A stretch of 64,000 nt of DNA, taken from contig CAWAMJ010000005.1 of assembly GCA_963783085.1 (NCBI GenBank), positions 124,001-188,000 of the forward strand. The letters run 5' to 3'. The notes beneath the pieces were generated by a model, which did no database searches, was not told where the DNA came from, and saw only the letters and a list, made by a program, of their open reading frames with translations. The DNA comes from CAVYUC01 sp963783085. GTDB taxonomy: Bacteria > Bacteroidota > Bacteroidia > Bacteroidales > Prolixibacteraceae. Below are positions 8,301 to 16,108 of this stretch, piece after piece. Every line of letters begins with the position of its first letter. The stretch's first letter is position 1. The position numbers and the translations under genes were made by a program.

Positions 8301-9332
8301 ATGGATCTTAACAATTTGCTTCGGAAAAACATAATCGATTTAAAACCTTACTCTTCGGCGCGGGACGAATATTCCGGCGAAGCCATGGTTTTCCTTGATG
8401 CCAACGAAAATCCTTTTAACGAACCCTTTAACCGCTATCCTGATCCGCTTCAGCGAAAAGTAAAGGAAAAAGTTTCTGAATTAAAAAAAATTAGCGTCGA
8501 TCAGGTTTTCCTCGGAAATGGCAGCGATGAACCGATTGATTTGTCAATCAGGGCTTTTTGCGAGCCCGGCGCCGACAATATTGTCACCATTCACCCCACC
8601 TACGGAATGTATAAAGTGGCTGCCGACATTAATAATGTTGAAGTAAAAATGGTATCGCTAAATGAAGATTTCAGCCTGAATCCGGTAAATATACTGAACG
8701 CTGCGAATGAACGTACAAAAATGATTTTCCTTTGTTCGCCGAACAATCCCACCGGAAACAGCCTCGCAAAAGATGCAATGCTCGAAATCATCCGGAATTT
8801 CCAGGGAATTGTGGTACTCGATGAAGCTTATGTAGATTTTGCACCGGGTAAATCGCTGCTTCCCGGATTGAAAGATTTCCCGAACCTGATTATTCTGCAA
8901 ACCTTTTCAAAGGCCTGGGGAATGGCCGGAATCCGGTTGGGAATGGCATTCGCTTCTTCTGAAATTATCAGCGTTTTAAATAAAATAAAATATCCGTATA
9001 ACCTGAATGTTCTGACCCAGCAAAAAGCGTTGGAATTGCTCAACAACCAGGAGCAGGTTAATAAATGGGTGAAACTGCTGATTGCCGAACGCCAAAAAAT
9101 GGCGGAGTTGTTAAAGGAATTTCCCTTTGTGAATAAAATTTATCCGTCGGACGCGAATTTTCTCCTGGTTCAAATGTTCGATGCGCCGGGAATTTATGCT
9201 TATCTGGTGGAAAAAGGGGTAATCGTCCGCGATCGTTCCAAAATTCATTTGTGCGACAACAGCCTCAGGATTACCATCGGAACGTCGGAAGAAAACAACC
9301 AGTTGCTGAAAACTTTAAAAGAACTTATTTAA
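8301..9332 (+). CDS. hisC: Histidinol-phosphate aminotransferase
   Basis: PLP enzyme of fold type I that transfers an amino group from glutamate to imidazole-acetol phosphate. 343 residues, normal for HisC. Seen: substrate-loop stretch DANENPFN (33-40), LGNGSDE (71-77), CSPNNPTGN (145-153), LDEAYVDF (173-180) and the PLP lysine K204 in TFSKAWGMAGIRLG. It is separated from hisD by the antisense DUF2442 gene, leaving a 115-bp gap that could hold its own promoter, though no clear TAnnTTTG was found. hisB follows after 36 bp. Confidence 0.96.
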   Translation: MDLNNLLRKNIIDLKPYSSARDEYSGEAMVFLDANENPFNEPFNRYPDPLQRKVKEKVSELKKISVDQVFLGNGSDEPIDLSIRAFCEPGADNIVTIHPTYGMYKVAADINNVEVKMVSLNEDFSLNPVNILNAANERTKMIFLCSPNNPTGNSLAKDAMLEIIRNFQGIVVLDEAYVDFAPGKSLLPGLKDFPNLIILQTFSKAWGMAGIRLGMAFASSEIISVLNKIKYPYNLNVLTQQKALELLNNQEQVNKWVKLLIAERQKMAELLKEFPFVNKIYPSDANFLLVQMFDAPGIYAYLVEKGVIVRDRSKIHLCDNSLRITIGTSEENNQLLKTLKELI

Positions 9333-9368
9333 CTTTGGCCGCACACCGGTACAATTACAATTTCAACA

Positions 9369-10490
9369 ATGAAAAAGGCACTTTTTATTGATCGCGACGG
9401 AACTTTGATTTTCGAACCCGATGACGAACAGGTGGATTCGCTGGAAAAACTGGAATTTGTTCCCGGCGTTTTCCGGAACTTGTTCAACGTTCAGAAAAAC
9501 CTCGATTTCGAACTGGTTATTATAACCAATCAGGACGGATTGGGGACTTCATCTTTCCCCGAGGAAACTTTCTGGCCGGTTCAGAACAAAATGTTGAAAG
9601 CGTTTGAAAATGAAAACATCTTTTTCGATGATATTTTAATCGACACCAGTTTCCCGGAGGATAAACGCGACACCCGGAAACCGGGCATTGGTTTACTGGC
9701 GGAATACATCGACGGGGATTACGATTTATCTGCGAGTTTTGTTATCGGTGATCGGCTCAGCGACATAGAATTAGCAAAAAATCTGGGTGCAAAAGGCATT
9801 TTAATGAACGATGGTAGTTTTTCGGAAAAGCTGGTGGAAACCGGCCTCGAAAATTATTGTGTCTTGATTTCGAATGACTGGGACGATATTTATGCCTGCG
9901 TGGCAGCGCCGGAAAGAACGGCTAAAATAACCCGCACAACGAAAGAAACCGATATTTCAGTGAAATTAAACCTGGACGGCAGCGGAGTGTGCAACATTTC
10001 CACCGGTTTGAAATTTTTCGACCACATGCTCAACCAGGTCGGGCGCCATGCCGGAGTGGATTTGGAAATCAGGGTACATGGCGATCTGGAGGTTGATGAA
10101 CACCATACCATTGAAGATACGGCGCTGGCGCTTGGGGAGGCTTTCAGAAAAACAGTGGGCGATAAAAAAGGAATGGAACGCTACGGGTTTTGCCTGCCCA
10201 TGGACGACTGCCTGGCACAGGTTGCCATCGATTTTGGCGGAAGACCATGGCTGGTCTGGAATGCTGAATTCAAACGGGAAAAAGTAGGCGATATGCCCAC
10301 CGAAATGTTCATGCACTTTTTTAAATCGTTTTCCGACACTGCACTTTGTAACCTGAATATTAAGGCAGAAGGAACAAACGAACACCATAAAATCGAAGCC
10401 ATTTTCAAAGCGCTGGCAAAAGCAATTAAAATGGCAATCCGGCGGGATATTTACAATCCTGAACTGCCCTCAACGAAAGGGAAATTGTAA
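9369..10490 (+). CDS. hisB: Bifunctional histidinol-phosphatase / imidazoleglycerol-phosphate dehydratase
   Basis: 373 residues joining an HAD phosphatase (1-170) to an IGP dehydratase (about 180-373). The phosphatase nucleophile and acid are D8 and D10 in FIDRDGT. The Cys/His zinc loop of E. coli HisB (CPH...CDC) is replaced by IDTSFPEDKRDTRKP, so that zinc site is missing; from memory this is usual for Bacteroidetes HisB. The dehydratase has the metal-binding HHT (DEHHTIED) and NEHHKIEA motifs plus FFDHMLNQVGRHAG. It follows hisC by 36 bp in the same operon. Confidence 0.96.
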   Translation: MKKALFIDRDGTLIFEPDDEQVDSLEKLEFVPGVFRNLFNVQKNLDFELVIITNQDGLGTSSFPEETFWPVQNKMLKAFENENIFFDDILIDTSFPEDKRDTRKPGIGLLAEYIDGDYDLSASFVIGDRLSDIELAKNLGAKGILMNDGSFSEKLVETGLENYCVLISNDWDDIYACVAAPERTAKITRTTKETDISVKLNLDGSGVCNISTGLKFFDHMLNQVGRHAGVDLEIRVHGDLEVDEHHTIEDTALALGEAFRKTVGDKKGMERYGFCLPMDDCLAQVAIDFGGRPWLVWNAEFKREKVGDMPTEMFMHFFKSFSDTALCNLNIKAEGTNEHHKIEAIFKALAKAIKMAIRRDIYNPELPSTKGKL

Positions 10491-10574
10491 AAGCCCCTCC
10501 AAACCTTTCCGAAGGCGAGGTAAGAGAATAATGAAGATTAACAAAAAATATAAAAGTCGTCACCCTCGCGGCGT

Positions 10575-10606
10575 AAAGTCCCCTTCCGGGGGATTTAGGG
10601 GGCTTT
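10575..10606 (+). repeat. G/C-run hairpin between hisB and purU
   Basis: AAAGTCCCC and GGGGGCTTT form a 9-bp stem (one G-T pair) just ahead of purU. A related C-rich stretch (AAAAGCCCCTCC) starts the gap at 10488. This CCCCTAAATCCCC-like type of intergenic palindrome is familiar from Bacteroidetes genomes as a dispersed repeat (recollection, not searched). There is no T-run, so it is not an obvious terminator. Confidence 0.6.
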
Positions 10607-10611
10607 GAATT

Positions 10612-11497
10612 ATGAAAACGATAAAACCATTGAGGGAAAAAAGGAACACAGCCATTTTGTTAATCCACTGTCCTGACAAACAGGGTATTTTGGCTACCGT
10701 TACAGAATTTCTGAACAAAAACAACGGTAACATTATTTACCTCGATCAGCATGTGGACCGGCAGGAAGAAATTTTTTACATGCGCGTGGAGTGGGAACTG
10801 AAGAATTTTGCCATTCCGGAAGAAAAAATAGGAGAGTACTTCGAAACATTGATTGCAGGACCGTTGAACATGTTTTGGAGGCTTTATTTTACCAATGAAA
10901 TCCCGCGCATGGCTTTATTCGTTTCGAAAATGCCACATTGTCTTTTCGACATTTTGGCACGTTATACCGCAGGGGAGTGGGATGTGGATATACCATTTAT
11001 TATCAGCAACCACGATATGCTAAGGCCGGTGGCTGAGCGTTTCGGCATAGATTTTCACCATTTCCCGGTTACCGGTGAGAATAAAGAAGAGCAGGAGAAA
11101 AAGGAAATGGAATTGCTTCAAAAGAACAACATCGATTTTGTGGTACTGGCGAGGTATATGCAAATTCTTTCAGCAGATTTCGTCAGGCAGTATCCGAACA
11201 AGATAATAAACATCCACCACTCGTTTTTGCCGGCGTTTGCCGGTGCGAAACCTTATCATGCCGCACATGAACGGGGAGTGAAAATTATTGGTGCAACCAG
11301 TCATTATGTGACTTCCGATCTGGATGCCGGACCTATTATTGAACAGGATGTAACCCGCTGCAGCCATGTCGATACCATTCAGAAACTGATAAGAAAAGGT
11401 ACGGGACCTGGAAAAAATTGTACTTTCACAGGCAGTATACAAACATTTGCAGCATAAAATCCTTGTTTACAATAACCGCACAGTTGTTTTCAATTAA
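10612..11497 (+). pseudogene. purU: Formyltetrahydrofolate deformylase with a C-terminal frameshift
   Basis: PurU hydrolyses 10-formyl-THF to formate and THF, balancing one-carbon units for purine synthesis. Residues 15-90 are an ACT-like domain (LIHCPDKQGILATVTEFL) and about 95-281 a formyl-transferase domain with the catalytic Asn-His and Asp region (INIHHSFLP, TSDLDAGP). The frame as read stops at 11457 with an unrelated tail (GTGPGKNCTF...). The next frame from 11406 encodes the expected PurU end (DLEKIVLSQ...HKILVYNNRTVVF) and stops at 11495-11497. One extra base in GTACGGGACC (11399-11408) explains it. Catalytic residues precede the break. It is either a recent mutation or a sequence error. 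Confidence 0.9.
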
Positions 11498-11508
11498 AAA
11501 CAGAAAAG

Positions 11509-12060
11509 ATGAAAAAGGCCATATTCATATTGTTCATCATTCTCCCTGGGTTTTTGGTTCAGGCGCAAACAGGTGGGATTTCCCAAAAGGAAGTTCCCGA
11601 AGAATACGGTTACAAAATTAAAATCGGTCAGCAATTGCCCGATTTCACATTAAAACTGGCCAACGGAAAAACGGTGACCGCTTCCGGTTTAAAAGGAAAA
11701 GTAGTGATGTTGCAGTTTACCGCCAGTTGGTGCAGCGTTTGCCGCAAAGAAATGCCACACATCGAAAATGAAATCTGGGCAAAATATAAAAATCGTGGCG
11801 ATTTTGCGCTTATAGGAGTTGATCTCGACGAACCGCTTGAAACAGTGAGAAAATTTGCCGGCGATATGAAAATCACTTATCCGCTGGCATTGGATCCCGG
11901 AGGAACGGTTTTCTATACCTTCGCTCAGGAAGGCGCCGGCGTTACAAGGAATGTTATCGTTGACAAAACGGGGAAAATCGTTTTTTTAACACGGTTGTAC
12001 AAACCTGAAGAATTCAACGAAATGAAGCAAGTGATAGAGATATTGCTAAAAACTTCATAA
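11509..12060 (+). CDS. Exported TlpA/ResA-like thioredoxin
   Basis: 183 residues with a signal peptide (residues 1-20, ending VQAQ). The AhpC/TSA-Redoxin type fold carries the redox pair C75 and C78 in TASWCSVCRKEMP. The helix-strand pattern after it (FALIGVDLDEPLETVRKF, ITYPLALDPGGTVFYTF, GVTRNVIVDKTGKIVFLTR) is that of TlpA/ResA proteins, with the cis-Pro region near VTRNV. Such proteins reduce disulfides in the periplasm, often for cytochrome c maturation. It lies within the his cluster, only 11 bp after the restored purU end and 22 bp before hisH, and about 12 kb from the CcsBA gene it could serve. Its true partner is unknown. Confidence 0.88.
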   Translation: MKKAIFILFIILPGFLVQAQTGGISQKEVPEEYGYKIKIGQQLPDFTLKLANGKTVTASGLKGKVVMLQFTASWCSVCRKEMPHIENEIWAKYKNRGDFALIGVDLDEPLETVRKFAGDMKITYPLALDPGGTVFYTFAQEGAGVTRNVIVDKTGKIVFLTRLYKPEEFNEMKQVIEILLKTS

Positions 12061-12082
12061 ATTGAACCGAATAGAACTATAA

Positions 12083-12682
12083 ATGAATATTGTAATTATT
12101 AAATACAACGCCGGAAACATTGAATCAGTAAACAACGCTCTTAATCGTTTGGGTGTGAAGTCTGAAATTACGGCTGATCCGGAAAAAATCAAAAAAGCCG
12201 GGAAAGTTATTTTTCCGGGCGTGGGCGAAGCCAGCACAACCATGGAGTATCTTCGTAAACATGAATTGGACAAGCTGATCGTTTCCTTGAAACAACCGGT
12301 TCTCGGGATTTGTCTCGGACTGCAATTAATGTGTTCCTATTCCGAAGAGGGAGATACAAGATGCCTCGGAATATTTGACGAGCCTGTAAAGCGGTTCATT
12401 CCAAAGGAAGGGGAAGAATTTATCACCAAAGTTCCGCACATGGGCTGGAACTCATTGACAAATGTAGGAGGTGAAATTTTCACCCGGGAGCATGAGAACC
12501 AGTACGTTTATTTCGTGCATTCGTTTTATGCCGGAATTGGCGAACATACCATCGCTACTACAAATTACATTGTTCCGTTTAGCGCCGCACTTCAAAAGGA
12601 TAATTTTTTTGCCACACAATTTCATCCGGAAAAGAGTGGAACAGTGGGGGCGGAAATTTTACAGAATTTCTTAAACTTATAA
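12083..12682 (+). CDS. hisH: Imidazole glycerol phosphate synthase, glutamine amidotransferase subunit
   Basis: Class I glutamine amidotransferase that supplies ammonia to HisF. 199 residues, normal length. The nucleophile is C77 in VLGICLGLQLM; His and Glu of the triad are in TQFHPEKSG near the C-terminus. The oxyanion stretch FPGVGEAS and KVPHMGWNSL (HisH family) are also seen. Its partner hisF and also hisA and hisIE, usually next in Bacteroidetes his operons, are absent from this window; argB follows instead after 5 bp. Confidence 0.96.
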   Translation: MNIVIIKYNAGNIESVNNALNRLGVKSEITADPEKIKKAGKVIFPGVGEASTTMEYLRKHELDKLIVSLKQPVLGICLGLQLMCSYSEEGDTRCLGIFDEPVKRFIPKEGEEFITKVPHMGWNSLTNVGGEIFTREHENQYVYFVHSFYAGIGEHTIATTNYIVPFSAALQKDNFFATQFHPEKSGTVGAEILQNFLNL

Positions 12683-12687
12683 ACGTA

Positions 12688-13470
12688 ATGGGGAAAATTA
12701 TGGACAGGCTAACAATTATAAAGGTCGGCGGGAAAATAGTTGAAGACCCGAAATCACTGCGAATCGTTCTTGAACAATTTAATAAAATTTCGAGCCGGAA
12801 AATTTTAATTCACGGAGGCGGAAGCATTGCTACAAATTTGGCTTCAAAGCTCGGATTAAAAACAAAAATGGTGGAAGGAAGAAGAATCACTGACGAAGCA
12901 ATGCTCGAAGTTATTGTAATGGCTTATGCCGGTTTGGTTAATAAAAAAATAGTAGCAGGGCTGCAAAAACTGGGTTGTAATGCCCTCGGCCTCACCGGAG
13001 CGGATTTGAACCTGATTAGCGCTGTAAAACGACCGGTTGGTGCGATAGATTATGGCTTTGTTGGCGATGTCAGCGATGTAAACAGTCGTGAGCTACGGCT
13101 TTTAATCAACGAAAATGTTGTTCCTGTCATTGCCCCGGTAACCCACGATGGAGAAGGAAATCTTCTTAATACCAACGCCGATACCATTACCTCCGAAATA
13201 GCTTCTGAATTATCGGAATATTACAACATCAACCTGTTTTTTTGTTTCGATAAAAAAGGAGTTCTTCTCGATCCGGAAGATGAAAACAGCATGATCTATG
13301 AACTGAACACCGAATTATTCGAAAGTTACAGGGAGGCAGGAATTATAAAGTCGGGAATGATTCCCAAGCTGGAAAATGGTTTCCGGGCAAAGAAAAACGG
13401 TGTGAAGGAAGTATTAATTACCAACGCTGAAAATATTGCCACGGGTAAAGGTACCCGGTTGGTGTCGTAA
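12688..13470 (+). CDS. argB: Acetylglutamate kinase (possibly N-succinylglutamate kinase)
   Basis: Amino-acid kinase family enzyme that phosphorylates N-acylglutamate, the second step of arginine/ornithine synthesis. 260 residues. Seen: IIKVGGKIVED at the start, LIHGGGSIATN (glycine loop), EGRRITDEAMLEV, GLTGADLNLI and SGMIPKLENGF. Bacteroidetes often use succinylated intermediates, so the natural substrate may be N-succinylglutamate; this cannot be decided from the protein alone. A second start at M5 (12700, MDRLTIIKVGG) fits the family length equally well. It sits 5 bp after hisH with no other arg gene in view. Confidence 0.93.
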   Translation: MGKIMDRLTIIKVGGKIVEDPKSLRIVLEQFNKISSRKILIHGGGSIATNLASKLGLKTKMVEGRRITDEAMLEVIVMAYAGLVNKKIVAGLQKLGCNALGLTGADLNLISAVKRPVGAIDYGFVGDVSDVNSRELRLLINENVVPVIAPVTHDGEGNLLNTNADTITSEIASELSEYYNINLFFCFDKKGVLLDPEDENSMIYELNTELFESYREAGIIKSGMIPKLENGFRAKKNGVKEVLITNAENIATGKGTRLVS

Positions 13471-13586
13471 ATCTCGCGTTTTTCCCCGGGGAAGATTTAA
13501 TTGTTTATCCGGTGCGAAAAATATTATCAGGTAAAAGAAGAAAAAACCTTACGCTGATTTATTATTCACAAAATGAAATAATTGAT

Positions 13587-13594
13587 TATTTTTG
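13587..13594 (+). promoter_or_regulatory. -7 promoter element of the Crp/Fnr gene
   Basis: TATTTTTG is an exact match to the Bacteroidetes TAnnTTTG -7 element, about 54 nt before the GTG start at 13648. The gene has a strong Shine-Dalgarno AGGAGG (13637-13642), unusual in this window, at the correct distance to decide for the GTG start. Confidence 0.55.
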
Positions 13595-13647
13595 CATTTT
13601 CACTTATAACAAATTAATAAAGAGCATATTTAAACCAGGAGGATAAA

Positions 13648-14400
13648 GTGAGCGGGGAAATAAATAACGATTGTAACGGCTGCATAAGACAAGACGACGA
13701 ATGTGTGGAAAATGGAAATTGTTGCTGCAGGAATTGTTTTAAAAACGGCGATATTAATATCCTTTCGTCGCTCACCTTAAAAGAGTTGGATTATTTAATC
13801 GAAGGCAAACAGCAGATAAAATATAAACCCGGCGAAACAATTATCAAACAGAATACTTCTTCAACATACGTAGTATGCATCAGGGAAGGAATTGCCAAAG
13901 TTTATGTGGAGGGGGTGAAGGGAAAAAATCTGGTGGTGAATCTTATTGGGCACCTCGATTTTGTAACCGGCGGAGGATTGTTTAACGGCAACATTCAAAA
14001 GTTCACAATTACAGCAATGACGCCCATTACCTGTTGTTTAATAGATTCATCTAAGCTTACCAAACTTTTTGCCGAAAACAACAAATTTGCAGTTGAACTG
14101 CTTAGGCACCATACAAAACAAAACAATATCCTGCTCAATAAGTTGGTAAATCTCACCCAAAAGTATATGCCCGGACGTGTAGCCGATACATTGCTATATT
14201 TAAAAAACGACATTTACAAAACCAATCCTTTTACCGTTCCGTTAACCCGTCAGGATTTGGCTGATATGTCGAATATGACGAAAGAAAGCCTCGTCCGCAT
14301 TTTACAACAATTTAAATCATCGGAACTAATTAAAACTCACGGTAATAAATTCGAAATTTTAGATGAAAACGCATTGGTATCAATTAGCCGAAATGGGTAA
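13648..14400 (+). CDS. Crp/Fnr family regulator with a cysteine-rich N-terminus
   Basis: 250 residues, GTG start chosen because AGGAGG lies 5 bp upstream. The first 30 residues hold seven cysteines (C9, C12, C19, C25, C26, C27, C30), suited to an Fe-S cluster as in oxygen-sensing FNR, though spacing differs from E. coli FNR. Residues about 50-160 are a cyclic-nucleotide-binding-type beta barrel. The HTH (about 205-240) reads LTRQDLADMSNMTKESLVRILQQF; its E and R align with FNR E209 and R213, which contact TTGAT half-sites. A perfect FNR-type palindrome follows one base after its stop codon, ahead of the cytochrome genes, so I infer it activates them under low oxygen or another redox signal. 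Confidence 0.9.
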   Translation: MSGEINNDCNGCIRQDDECVENGNCCCRNCFKNGDINILSSLTLKELDYLIEGKQQIKYKPGETIIKQNTSSTYVVCIREGIAKVYVEGVKGKNLVVNLIGHLDFVTGGGLFNGNIQKFTITAMTPITCCLIDSSKLTKLFAENNKFAVELLRHHTKQNNILLNKLVNLTQKYMPGRVADTLLYLKNDIYKTNPFTVPLTRQDLADMSNMTKESLVRILQQFKSSELIKTHGNKFEILDENALVSISRNG

Positions 14401-14414
14401 TTGATATATATCAA
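14401..14414. promoter_or_regulatory. Perfect FNR-type operator TTGATATATATCAA
   Basis: A 14-bp perfect palindrome equal to the FNR consensus TTGAT-N4-ATCAA, directly after the stop of the Crp/Fnr gene. A -7-like TACTTCTG lies at 14434-14441, putting the box centre near -40 from the expected start, a class II activator position. Downstream is the six-haem cytochrome gene at 14605. A second GATATATC core occurs at 14470-14477. Confidence 0.7.
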
Positions 14415-14604
14415 CTAATAAATTGACATGCCGTACTTCTGATGAGAGTTTAAATCAACTTTTACCAATCGATATATCACCAACAACTTCGCTTTTCAAG
14501 TTCCAAACTCTAGTACTTTTATACCCTGATAACAGTGCATTTTTTAAGCTCTGATTAAAGAAAAAAAGTAGTATTAATAAATAAACCTAATCAATTTTGT
14601 TGTT

Positions 14605-15636
14605 ATGAAATACAATTCAACTTTTAGACTTATTTTATTTGGTTTCATTTGTGCCTTTATGGCCGCTTCATGTACAAAAGAAGGTCCCATGGGTCCTGCG
14701 GGAAAAGATGGTGAAGACGGAGTAGATGGAACCGATGGCCAGGACGCAGTAGTAAGTTGTCTGGTTTGCCATCAGGGAACGAACATGGAAGAGAAACAGG
14801 CACAGTTTGCCATGTCGGAACACAGTGCCGGTGCAATTGCAGTAGACTATGCAGGCGGCCGTGCATCATGTGCACGCTGTCACTCGCACGAAGGATTTGT
14901 TCAGTACGCCGTTTTTGGAGAAGTATTGGGTGATATTACCGATCCTTCGGCCTGGAAATGCAGCACCTGCCACACCTTACATGAAACATTCGACGAAGGT
15001 TTTGCGCTTCGTATGAATGATCCGGTTGAAGCTAACTTCGATCCTTCAGTAACTATGGATTTAATTGGAAACAGCAACTTGTGTGCTGTTTGTCACCAAT
15101 CAAGAACTGCCGAACCCAACATGGCGGCTCCTGCTGATTCTTTCAGAATTTCAAGCGCTCATTACGGACCGCATCACGGACCGCAGGCAAATACAGTAAT
15201 GGGAGAAGGCTTTGCTGAGATACCCGGCTCTGTTGCATACGAAGAAGTTGGAAGCTCTTATCATCACCAGGAGGGCGCTTCATGTGTAGGTTGCCACATG
15301 GGTGAATATGGCGCAGGCGGTGGTCACTCGTTTATTCCAAACCTGGATGCATGTATTGAATGCCATGGTAAATCAATGGAAAACTTCAACTACGGTGGTG
15401 TTCAAACTGATGTTGCCAACAAATTGGAAGAATTGAGAGACAAGCTGGTTGAACTTGGTGTAGTAGAATACATCGAAGCCGATAAAGCTTATGAACCGGT
15501 AGTTGGAAAATACCCGATGATTCAGGCACAAGCCTTTTTCAACTGGATTGGCCTTGAAGAAGACCGCAGTTTGGGTGTGCACAACCCGAAGTATGTGAAT
15601 GCACTTTTAACCAACACATTGGAAGCGTTGGAATAA
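14605..15636 (+). CDS. Six-haem cytochrome c lipoprotein with a collagen-like linker
   Basis: 343 residues. Lipoprotein signal ending in the lipobox AASC (Cys 23). Directly after it is a Gly-x-y stretch (GPMGPAGKDGEDGVDGTDGQ), then six CxxCH haem sites: CLVCH, CARCH, CSTCH, CAVCH, CVGCH and CIECH. Several extra His residues could be distal ligands. The lipid anchor and stiff collagen-like stalk suggest a haem module held away from the membrane, possibly on the cell surface. It is the first gene after the FNR-type operator and is followed by its own terminator. No catalytic reductase signature (such as the NrfA CxxCK) is present. Substrate unknown; I infer an electron carrier or terminal reductase. 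Confidence 0.88.
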   Translation: MKYNSTFRLILFGFICAFMAASCTKEGPMGPAGKDGEDGVDGTDGQDAVVSCLVCHQGTNMEEKQAQFAMSEHSAGAIAVDYAGGRASCARCHSHEGFVQYAVFGEVLGDITDPSAWKCSTCHTLHETFDEGFALRMNDPVEANFDPSVTMDLIGNSNLCAVCHQSRTAEPNMAAPADSFRISSAHYGPHHGPQANTVMGEGFAEIPGSVAYEEVGSSYHHQEGASCVGCHMGEYGAGGGHSFIPNLDACIECHGKSMENFNYGGVQTDVANKLEELRDKLVELGVVEYIEADKAYEPVVGKYPMIQAQAFFNWIGLEEDRSLGVHNPKYVNALLTNTLEALE

Positions 15637-15658
15637 TTTATAAGATTTTGTAAACTAG

Positions 15659-15693
15659 AAAAAGACTTCTAATAAAACGGAAGTCTTTTTTTT
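15659..15693 (+). terminator. Intrinsic terminator after the six-haem cytochrome
   Basis: AAAGACTTC and GAAGTCTTT form a 9-bp stem with a 10-nt loop followed by a T-run of five more bases, 22 bp after the stop codon. Readthrough into the gene at 15708 is still possible. Confidence 0.85.
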
Positions 15694-15707
15694 AAATTTA
15701 TCACAAA

Positions 15708-16100
15708 ATGAAAATATCAAAATTATTACTCGCAGTGGTTGCTGTACTAATGTTCTTTAGCCAATGTAAGTACGACTTTATAGTTCCCGAAGAAGTGCCC
15801 GACGATGGCTCAGACACTACTACTGTTGTATCTTTTTCGAACGACATTATTCCTATTTTCAATGATAACGATAACTGCACGCAATGCCATAAAAGTGGTG
15901 GGCAAACTCCAAATTTGACGGCAGGAGATGCGTATTCTTCGATTAACAGTTCGAGATACATAAACAAAACAAATCCTCCGGAGAGCCTTCTTTACAAACA
16001 TCCGAATCCTGATGAAAATAACAACCACCAGAAAAAATATACCCAGTCTCAAGCAAACAAGGTGTTGAGGTGGATTGAACAGGGAGCCAAAAACAATTAA
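15708..16100 (+). CDS. Single-haem cytochrome c-like lipoprotein
   Basis: 130 residues with a lipoprotein signal (cleavage before Cys 20 in FFSQCKYDF). One CxxCH site (CTQCHKSGG, about residues 57-61) after IIPIFNDNDN. The pattern NDIIPIFN...C..CH..GG...LT.G.AYSSI resembles the monohaem domain of planctomycete/Bacteroidetes cytochrome c proteins (PSCyt1-type). It starts 14 bp after the preceding terminator and ends 8 bp before the barrel gene, so it is probably co-transcribed with that barrel. Being a lipoprotein with one haem and next to an outer-membrane barrel, it may pass electrons at the outer membrane; this is inference. Confidence 0.82.
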   Translation: MKISKLLLAVVAVLMFFSQCKYDFIVPEEVPDDGSDTTTVVSFSNDIIPIFNDNDNCTQCHKSGGQTPNLTAGDAYSSINSSRYINKTNPPESLLYKHPNPDENNNHQKKYTQSQANKVLRWIEQGAKNN

Positions 16101-16108
16101 CCTTTAAA

